The translations under genes were made by a program, and so were the position numbers. Below are positions 1-4,300 of a stretch of DNA of 5,199 nucleotides, one piece after another. Each line of letters starts with the position of its first letter. Positions within the stretch are counted from its first letter, which is position 1. Source of the stretch: Acetobacteraceae bacterium (GTDB taxonomy: Bacteria > Pseudomonadota > Alphaproteobacteria > Acetobacterales > Acetobacteraceae); contig CANFIE010000314.1 in assembly GCA_947446625.1 (NCBI GenBank), forward strand, positions 1 through 5,199, in the 5' to 3' direction. The notes under the pieces were generated by a model. It worked only from the letters and a program-made list of their open reading frames with translations, was not told the DNA's origin and did no database searches.

Positions 1-276
1 CAGCACCTCATCACCGGGGCGGCAATGGGTGAGGATGGCGATGACGTTGCACATGGTGCCGCTGGGCAGGAACACCGCGGCTTCCTTGCCCAGCAGCGCC
101 GCCATGCGGTCGCACAGCTCCCACACCGTGGGGTCATCGCCATGCTGCTCGTCGCCCACCTCGGCGCGCATCATCGCCTCCTTCATGGCGGCGTCGGGCT
201 TGGTTTGGGTGTCTGAGTACAAGTTGATGCGGGCCGGCGGCGCACCCTTGGGCGGGCGGGGCGGGGTGAAGTCCAT
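1..276 (-). CDS. ltaE: Threonine aldolase family PLP-dependent enzyme, N-terminal part (runs off left edge)
   Basis: Low-specificity L-threonine aldolases are cytosolic PLP enzymes that cleave L-threonine or L-allo-threonine to glycine and acetaldehyde. Only the first 92 codons lie in the window; the catalytic lysine and the rest of the PLP domain are beyond position 1. Visible family motifs, in order, are SDTQTKP (about residues 21-27), a helix AAMKEAMMRAEVGDEQHG, DDPTVWEL (48-55), LLGKEAAVFLPSGT (61-74), and HCRPGDEVL at the edge. These line up with E. coli LtaE landmarks (RSDTVTRP, GDDVYGDDPTV, GKEAAIFLPTGT). The ATG at 276 is chosen because a GGAG Shine-Dalgarno sits 8 nt upstream (complement of 285-288) and no other Met precedes the first motif. 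Residues 1-17 form a Pro-rich extension not present in E. coli LtaE. The gene is divergent from the DUF4337 gene. A related beta-eliminating lyase or another fold-type I aldolase is possible, because the substrate-deciding half is missing. Confidence 0.87.
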   Translation of the reverse strand, partial: MDFTPPRPPKGAPPARINLYSDTQTKPDAAMKEAMMRAEVGDEQHGDDPTVWELCDRMAALLGKEAAVFLPSGTMCNVIAILTHCRPGDEVL

Positions 277-284
277 GGCAGCGT

Positions 285-288
285 CTCC
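285..288 (-). promoter_or_regulatory. Ribosome binding site of the threonine aldolase gene
   Basis: On the minus strand this reads GGAG, followed by an 8-nt spacer and the ATG at 276. It supports that ATG as the real start despite the unusual Pro-rich leader it adds to the protein. Confidence 0.65.
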
Positions 289-378
289 GAGGCAATGCCC
301 GCCCATGGTGGCAGCGCGGCGCCGTGCTTGCAAAGCCGCCGCGATTTCCGCCAAAACCCCCGCAACCGAACCGGGGAA

Positions 379-383
379 AGGGA
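379..383 (+). promoter_or_regulatory. Ribosome binding site of the DUF4337 gene
   Basis: AGGGA lies in a purine-rich run (GGGGAAAGGGAA, 373-384), 6 nt before the ATG at 390. It decides the start: the in-frame GTG at 324 would add 22 Pro/Arg/Lys-rich residues and has no comparable site. Confidence 0.65.
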
Positions 384-389
384 ATCACG

Positions 390-956
390 ATGGCGGGACA
401 TGGGCATGGCGGGCATGAGGGTGGCGACAAGCGGATTGCGCTGCTGATCAGCATTTTGGCGTTGTTCCTGGCCGTTGCCGAAACCGGGGCGAAAAGCGCA
501 CAGACCGAGGCGCTGTCCCGCAACGTGGAAGCCTCGAACCTCTGGGCCTTCTTCCAGGCCAAGACCATCCGGCAGACCACGGTTTCCGCCATGGCGGACC
601 TGGCCGAGCTGGAACGCTCCGTGGCGCGGGATGAGGCGACGCGCGAGGCGATTCAGCGCCAGCAGGCCACCTGGCGCGGCAATGCCGCCCGCTGGGAAAG
701 CGAGCCGGCCACCGGCGAAGGCCGCCGCGAACTGGCCGCCCGCGCCCAGAGCGCCGAATCCCGGCGCGAGAAATCCATGAGCGCCTATCACCTGTTCGAG
801 TCCAGCTCGGCGGCCTTCCAGGTGGCCATCGTGCTGTCCAGCGCCAGCATTGTTACCGGCGTGGCCGCCCTGGCGCTGGGCGGCGCCGGCCTGGGCGCGG
901 TTGGGCTGGTGCTGGGGCTGGTGGCCGTGGTGGCGCCCACCGCGCTGCACCTGTAG
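390..956 (+). CDS. DUF4337-type small membrane protein, function unknown
   Basis: The product is 188 residues and resembles the DUF4337 family, whose function is not established. Residues 1-14 are Gly/His-rich (MAGHGHGGHEGGDK). A hydrophobic segment follows at about 16-31 (IALLISILALFLAVAE). Next comes the most family-like stretch, at about 32-66, including SAQTEALSRN, EASNLWAFFQAK and TIRQTT. Residues about 67-130 form a charged Glu/Arg/Ala-rich helix that may be a coiled coil. Two hydrophobic C-terminal segments at about 140-162 and 166-185 look like a transmembrane hairpin, and the second is Gly-rich. The expected location is the inner membrane, with the charged middle in one aqueous compartment; topology is inferred. 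There is no signal-peptidase site and no enzyme motif. It stands alone on the plus strand, divergent from the aldolase gene and convergent with the PDH operon, so the neighbours say little about its role. Confidence 0.82.
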   Translation: MAGHGHGGHEGGDKRIALLISILALFLAVAETGAKSAQTEALSRNVEASNLWAFFQAKTIRQTTVSAMADLAELERSVARDEATREAIQRQQATWRGNAARWESEPATGEGRRELAARAQSAESRREKSMSAYHLFESSSAAFQVAIVLSSASIVTGVAALALGGAGLGAVGLVLGLVAVVAPTALHL

Positions 957-965
957 CGCAAGGCG

Positions 966-985
966 GGGGGGCGGCAGCGCCCCCC
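966..985. terminator. GC-rich hairpin between convergent genes, likely bidirectional terminator
   Basis: GGGGGGCG (966-973) pairs with CGCCCCCC (978-985) around a 4-nt loop (GCAG, 974-977), giving an 8-bp all-GC stem. It fills most of the 30-bp gap between the DUF4337 stop (956) and the stop of the Coq10/RatA-like gene (987). On the plus strand only TT follows the stem, and on the minus strand there is no T-tract. It is therefore not a textbook intrinsic terminator, but position and stem strength favour a termination or 3'-end-stabilising role for both transcripts. Confidence 0.6.
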
Positions 986-986
986 T

Positions 987-1448
987 TCAGGCCGGCGCGG
1001 CCGCCGCCGCCGTGCCGGAGCGGCCGTAAAGCTGCATGGCCCGGCGCTCAAAGGCGCGCACCATCATCCGCACCGCTTCATTGAACACGGTGCCGATAAC
1101 GGCCTGCAACAGCGCCGAGCGGAACTCGAAATCCACGAAGAAATCCAGTTCCGTCCCGCTGGGCGTGGCGGTGAAGCGCCAGTGGTTGTTCAGGTATTTG
1201 AACGGCCCATCCAGGTAGCGCACATGCACATGGCCGGGGCGTTCCAGCGTTACCTCGCTGCGGAAGGTCTCGCGGAACAGCTTGAAGCCAATGCTGAGAT
1301 CCGCCACCAGCGCGGTTTCACTGGCCGAGATGATGCGTGCGCCGACGCACCAGGGCAGGAATTCCGGGTAGCGCTTCACATCGGCCACCAGCGCGAACAT
1401 CTGCTCCGGCGTGTACCGCAGCAGGCGCTTTTCCGCATGGGTGGGCAT
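987..1448 (-). CDS. Coq10/RatA family START-domain protein (probable ubiquinone-binding)
   Basis: The product is 153 residues with the SRPBCC/START-like helix-grip fold of the Coq10/RatA family. Coq10 proteins bind ubiquinone and support its function in respiration. E. coli RatA (YfjG) is a homologue described as a toxin that interferes with 70S ribosome assembly. Visible family features are N-terminal THAEKRLLRYTPEQMF; DVKRYPEFLPWC (about 23-34), the signature stretch; DGPFKYLNNHWRF (80-92); and a long amphipathic helix (about 109-142) ending FERRAMQLYG. The last residues are a simple Ala-rich tail (TAAAAAPA) coded by GCG/GCC triplets. The start ATG shares its A with the lipA stop (TAATG), with only a weak AGG upstream, so translation is probably coupled to lipA. 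It is the last gene of the PDH operon. A RatB-like partner is not adjacent, and the metabolic neighbours favour the Coq10-type role. That functional choice is inference. Confidence 0.88.
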   Translation of the reverse strand: MPTHAEKRLLRYTPEQMFALVADVKRYPEFLPWCVGARIISASETALVADLSIGFKLFRETFRSEVTLERPGHVHVRYLDGPFKYLNNHWRFTATPSGTELDFFVDFEFRSALLQAVIGTVFNEAVRMMVRAFERRAMQLYGRSGTAAAAAPA

Positions 1449-2392
1449 TACAGCCTGGCGCGCCGGGCCGCCTGCAGCGCGGCGAAGTCCTGGTCGGCGT
1501 GGTAGCTGCTGCGGGTCAACGGCGTGGCCGAAACCAGCAGAAACCCCTTGGCGCGGGCCATGCCGGCCAAATCCTCAAACGCCTCCGGCTCCCAGAAGCG
1601 GGCAATGGCGGCGTGCTTCACCGTGGGCTGCAGGTATTGCCCAATGGTGAGGAAATCCACCTCGGCGCAGCGCAGGTCATCCATCACCTGGCCCACCTCG
1701 GCGCGTTCCTCGCCCAGGCCAACCATCAGGCCGGACTTGGTGAAGATGGTCGGGTCCAGCTGCTTCACCCGGTCCAGCAGGCGCAGGCTTTGGTAATACC
1801 GCGCGCCGGGGCGAATGCCGGGGTAGAGCCGCGGCACGGTTTCCAGATTGTGGTTGAACACATCCGGCCGGGCCGCCACCACCACCTCCAGCGCGCCATC
1901 CTTGCGCAGAAAGTCGGGCGTCAGCACCTCAATGGTGGTACCGGGGGCGGCGGCGCGAATGGCGCCTATGGTCTCGGCGAAGTGCTGGGCGCCGCCATCC
2001 TTCAGGTCGTCGCGGTCCACGCTGGTCACCACCACATGGCGCAGGCCCAGCTTGGCCACGGCATCGGCCACGCGGCGCGGCTCATCAGCATCCAGCGGCC
2101 CGGGCAGGCCGGTCGAGACATTGCAGAAGCTGCAGGCCCGGGTGCAGGTCTCGCCCATGATCATCATGGTGGCGTGGCGCTGCGACCAGCATTCGCCGAT
2201 ATTCGGGCAGGCGGCTTCCTCGCACACCGTGGTCAGCCGGTTGTCGCGCATCAGCTGCCGTGTCTCATGATACACGGGGTGGTTCGGCGCCTTCACCCGG
2301 ATCCAGGCGGGCTTCCGCTGAATCGGGTTGTCGGGGCGATGGGCCTTTTCCGGGTGGCGGACGCGATGGTCCACCTCGATGCGCGTGGTCAT
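1448..2392 (-). CDS. lipA: Lipoyl synthase (radical SAM)
   Basis: LipA inserts two sulfur atoms at C6 and C8 of the octanoyl group on E2 and H-protein domains, making the lipoyl cofactor. It uses one [4Fe-4S]-SAM cluster and a sacrificial auxiliary [4Fe-4S] cluster. The product is 314 residues, a normal length. The auxiliary cluster motif C-x4-C-x5-C is at C57, C62 and C68 (VCEEAACPNIGEC). The radical SAM motif C-x3-C-x2-C is at C83, C87 and C90 (CTRACSFC). The C-terminal RSSY motif, which supplies the serine ligand of the auxiliary cluster, is at 294-297. All expected cluster ligands are present, so the enzyme should be active. The ATG at 2392 is used because the protein then begins MTTRIEVDHRVRHPEK, an alphaproteobacterial LipA N-terminus. 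The longer ATG at 2440 would add 16 unrelated residues from inside lpdA. It lies 4 nt after the lpdA stop with no clear Shine-Dalgarno, suggesting coupling. No lipB is visible here. Confidence 0.97.
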   Translation of the reverse strand: MTTRIEVDHRVRHPEKAHRPDNPIQRKPAWIRVKAPNHPVYHETRQLMRDNRLTTVCEEAACPNIGECWSQRHATMMIMGETCTRACSFCNVSTGLPGPLDADEPRRVADAVAKLGLRHVVVTSVDRDDLKDGGAQHFAETIGAIRAAAPGTTIEVLTPDFLRKDGALEVVVAARPDVFNHNLETVPRLYPGIRPGARYYQSLRLLDRVKQLDPTIFTKSGLMVGLGEERAEVGQVMDDLRCAEVDFLTIGQYLQPTVKHAAIARFWEPEAFEDLAGMARAKGFLLVSATPLTRSSYHADQDFAALQAARRARL

Positions 2393-2396
2393 GCCG

Positions 2397-3794
2397 CTAC
2401 ATATGGATAACCCGACCATAGGCGTCCAGCACCGCTTCATGCATGGCTTCAGAAATGGTCGGGTGCGGGAAGACCGTGTGCATCAACTCGGCCTCGGTCG
2501 TCTCCATGGTCTTGGCGATGGTGTAGCCCTGGATCATTTCGGTCACTTCCGGCCCCACCATATGGGCGCCCAGCAACTCGCCGGTCTTGGCGTCGAACAC
2601 CGTCTTCACGAAGCCCTCGGGCTCGCCCATGGCAATGGCCTTGCCGTTGCCGATGAAGGGGAAGCGCCCCACCTTCAGCTCATGCCCGGCAGCCTTGGCG
2701 GCGGCTTCGGTCAGCCCCACGCTGGCCACCTGCGGCCGGCAATAGGTGCAGCCCGGAATATTCTTGGCGTCCATGGCATGCGGGTGCAGCCCGGCAATCG
2801 CCTCCACGGTAATCACCCCCTCATGGCTGGCCTTGTGCGCCAGCCAGGGCGGGCCGGTCAGGTCGCCAATGGCGTAAACGCCGGGCTCACCGGTGCGGCC
2901 AAAGGCATCCGTCACGATATGCGTGCGGTCCACTTTTACCCCGGTGCCCTCAAGGCCCAGGTTTTCCACATTGCCCACAATGCCCACGGCCGAGATCACC
3001 CGGTCGGCGGCAATCTCCTGCACCTTGCCGGCAATCTCGATCACGGCGGTCACGGCATCGCCTTCCTTGCGGATACCCTGCACCTTGGCGCCGGTCAGAA
3101 CCTTCATGCCCTGCTTCACGAAGGACTTCTGCACAAAGGCGCTGATCTCGGCATCCTCCACCGGCAGGATGCGGTCCATCACCTCAACCAAGGTCACCTC
3201 GGCGCCCATGTTGAGGTAGAAGCTGGCGAACTCGCTGCCGATGGCGCCGCTGCCCATCACAATCAGCCGCTTCGGCATGGCGGCGGGCAGCATGGCTTCC
3301 TTGTAGGTCCAAATCAGCTTGCCGTCGGGCTCAATGCCCGGAATGGTCCGCGCCCGGGCGCCAGTGGCCAGAATGATGTGCTTGGCGCTCAGCGTCGCCA
3401 CATCCTTGCCGTCCTTGGTCACGCTCAGCTTGCCCTTGCCGGCCAGCTTGCCGTGGCCGTCGAACACCGTGACCTTGTTCTTCTTCAGCAGGTGCTTCAC
3501 ACCGCCCGAAAGCTGCGACGCCACGCCGCGGCTGCGCTTCACCACCTTCTGGATGTCGAACTGGATATTGTCGGCCGAGAAGCCGTAATCCCCCAGCGTG
3601 TGCAGCAGGTGGTTGATCTCGCTGGACCGCAGCAGCGCCTTGGTGGGAATGCAGCCCCAGTTCAGGCAAATGCCGCCCAGGTGCTCGCGCTCCACCAGCG
3701 CCACGTTCATCTTCAACTGCGCGGCGCGAATGGCCGCCACATAGCCGCCAGGCCCGCCGCCCAGCACCACAAGATCAAAGCTCTGCTCGGCCAT
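2397..3794 (-). CDS. lpdA: Dihydrolipoyl dehydrogenase, E3 of the pyruvate dehydrogenase complex
   Basis: This cytosolic FAD-dependent E3 reoxidises the dihydrolipoyl arm of E2 and passes electrons to NAD+. The product is 465 residues, a normal length, without a fused lipoyl domain. Visible in order are the FAD Rossmann motif GGGPGG (12-17), the redox disulfide C43/C48 in GICLNWGCIPTK, ATGAR (143-147), the NAD-binding GSGAIGSE (181-188), the second FAD motif YAIGD (307-311), and the C-terminal dimerisation domain with HTVFPHPTISE. In that last stretch H444 and E449 form the catalytic pair. All catalytic residues are intact. The ATG at 3794 is chosen because MAEQSFDLVVLGGGPGG is a typical start and a GGAG lies 8 nt upstream. 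The longer frame back to 3860 would overlap the preceding gene and add 22 unrelated residues. LNWGCIPTK instead of the LNVGCIPSK type is, to my knowledge, common in E3s sitting in alphaproteobacterial PDH operons. Its place between pdhC and lipA supports that assignment. Confidence 0.96.
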   Translation of the reverse strand: MAEQSFDLVVLGGGPGGYVAAIRAAQLKMNVALVEREHLGGICLNWGCIPTKALLRSSEINHLLHTLGDYGFSADNIQFDIQKVVKRSRGVASQLSGGVKHLLKKNKVTVFDGHGKLAGKGKLSVTKDGKDVATLSAKHIILATGARARTIPGIEPDGKLIWTYKEAMLPAAMPKRLIVMGSGAIGSEFASFYLNMGAEVTLVEVMDRILPVEDAEISAFVQKSFVKQGMKVLTGAKVQGIRKEGDAVTAVIEIAGKVQEIAADRVISAVGIVGNVENLGLEGTGVKVDRTHIVTDAFGRTGEPGVYAIGDLTGPPWLAHKASHEGVITVEAIAGLHPHAMDAKNIPGCTYCRPQVASVGLTEAAAKAAGHELKVGRFPFIGNGKAIAMGEPEGFVKTVFDAKTGELLGAHMVGPEVTEMIQGYTIAKTMETTEAELMHTVFPHPTISEAMHEAVLDAYGRVIHM

Positions 3795-3802
3795 GCTCGC
3801 TG

Positions 3803-3806
3803 CTCC
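3803..3806 (-). promoter_or_regulatory. Ribosome binding site of lpdA
   Basis: On the minus strand GGAG lies 8 nt before the lpdA ATG at 3794, inside the 14-nt gap after the GNAT stop. It fixes the lpdA start. It is also the clearest Shine-Dalgarno in the minus-strand operon, where the other visible internal junctions have weak or no sites. Confidence 0.6.
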
Positions 3807-3808
3807 GT

Positions 3809-4300
3809 TCAGGCCGTCAGGCGCGCCAGGGCGTCGCCGGAAAGGCTCATGTTGTCCCACTCGCCCGGGTCACCCTTGGCGCCCAGGCGCAGATAGAAGG
3901 TGATGGAAGGCTCGTTCCACTTCAGCACCCGCCAGGTGATGCTGGTGCCGCCTTCCGCCTTCAGCCGCCGCGCCATTTCCGTGAAGAAGGCGCGGCCAAT
4001 TCCGGCGCTGCGGTGTTCCCGCTGGACGAAAAGGTCCTCCAGGAAGTAGCCCGGCTTGCCGGTGAAGGTGCTGAAGGTGGTGTGGTACAGCGCCACCCCC
4101 ACCGCCTCGCCGGCCACCTCGGCCAATATCGCCTGGGCATAGGGGCGCGGGCCAAACAGCGCGCGCTCAAAATCCTGCACCAGGGCGGTGAAGCTGCTCA
4201 GCTTGCGTTCGTAATGCGCCAGGGCACGCACTAGCTGGCGCACCGTGGCTGCATCCTCCAACCGGGCGTCGCGCAGAGTAAAGGCGGCTGGCGCGCTCAC
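3809..4300 (-). CDS. GNAT family N-acetyltransferase, diamine (SSAT)-like
   Basis: The product is 163 residues, a single GNAT domain that transfers acetyl from acetyl-CoA to an amine. It resembles the spermidine/spermine and thialysine N-acetyltransferase group. YFLEDLFVQREHRSAGIG (85-102) matches the LEDxFV plus RxxGIG acetyl-CoA loop region of SSATs. WNEPSITFY (128-136) matches the human SSAT1 stretch WNEPSINFY, whose tyrosine is catalytic, so Y136 and E88 are the likely functional residues here. The C-terminus EWDNMSLSGDAL fits the same group. The true substrate (polyamine, thialysine-like amino acid, or a protein lysine) cannot be read from the sequence. The start is GTG at 4300, overlapping the pdhC stop as GTGA with no clear Shine-Dalgarno, so translation is probably coupled to pdhC. 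It lies inside the PDH operon, between the genes for E2 and E3, next to the source of its acetyl donor. Confidence 0.9.
   Translation of the reverse strand: MSAPAAFTLRDARLEDAATVRQLVRALAHYERKLSSFTALVQDFERALFGPRPYAQAILAEVAGEAVGVALYHTTFSTFTGKPGYFLEDLFVQREHRSAGIGRAFFTEMARRLKAEGGTSITWRVLKWNEPSITFYLRLGAKGDPGEWDNMSLSGDALARLTA

Larger units (their letters stand above)
277..389. promoter_or_regulatory. Divergent intergenic region with start signals for both flanking genes
   Basis: This 113-bp gap separates the start of the threonine aldolase gene (leftward) from the start of the DUF4337 gene (rightward). Each gene is the first visible one on its strand, so both promoters probably lie here or overlap the opposing 5' ends; that is inferred from the layout. 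No convincing -35/-10 pair is visible. TTGCAA at 328-333 resembles a -35, but the positions about 17 nt downstream read CCAAAA, a poor -10. What can be seen are the two ribosome binding sites and a short GC hairpin at 358-376. Confidence 0.5.

Noticed and set aside
328..356. Possible sigma-70 promoter with TTGCAA at 328-333
   Set aside because: The hexamer at the expected -10 position reads CCAAAA, too far from consensus to call a promoter.
324..389. GTG at 324 as the start of the DUF4337 gene
   Set aside because: The added residues are Pro/Lys/Arg-rich and it lacks a good ribosome binding site. AGGGA at 379-383 points to the ATG at 390.
183..950. Minus-strand open frame (255 codons) opposite the DUF4337 gene
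   Set aside because: It overlaps both the DUF4337 gene and the aldolase N-terminus in the wrong frames, is rich in Gly/His/Arg, and shows no motif. The DUF4337 frame has recognisable family segments and a ribosome binding site.
987..1448. Toxin-antitoxin module based on the RatA resemblance
   Set aside because: No antitoxin-like partner is adjacent and the gene is overlapped with lipA in a metabolic operon, so a Coq10-type role is more likely.
1337..2410. Long open frame on the plus strand (357 codons) opposite lipA
   Set aside because: It is antisense to an unmistakable lipA with all cluster cysteines. The translation is His/Gly/Ala/Gln-rich low-complexity sequence typical of the opposite strand of GC-rich genes, with no family resemblance.
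2393..2440. Longer lipA start at the ATG at 2440
   Set aside because: It would add 16 residues read from inside the lpdA 3' end that do not resemble LipA. The ATG at 2392 gives a normal LipA N-terminus.
3795..3860. Longer lpdA start at 3860
   Set aside because: The extra 22 residues are unlike E3 N-termini and overlap the acetyltransferase gene. The ATG at 3794 has a GGAG site at good spacing.
2328..3896. Long open frame on the plus strand (522 codons) opposite lpdA
   Set aside because: It is antisense to a complete lpdA with intact catalytic motifs. Its composition (many His, Gly, Leu, Ala) reflects codon bias read backwards and no domain is recognisable.
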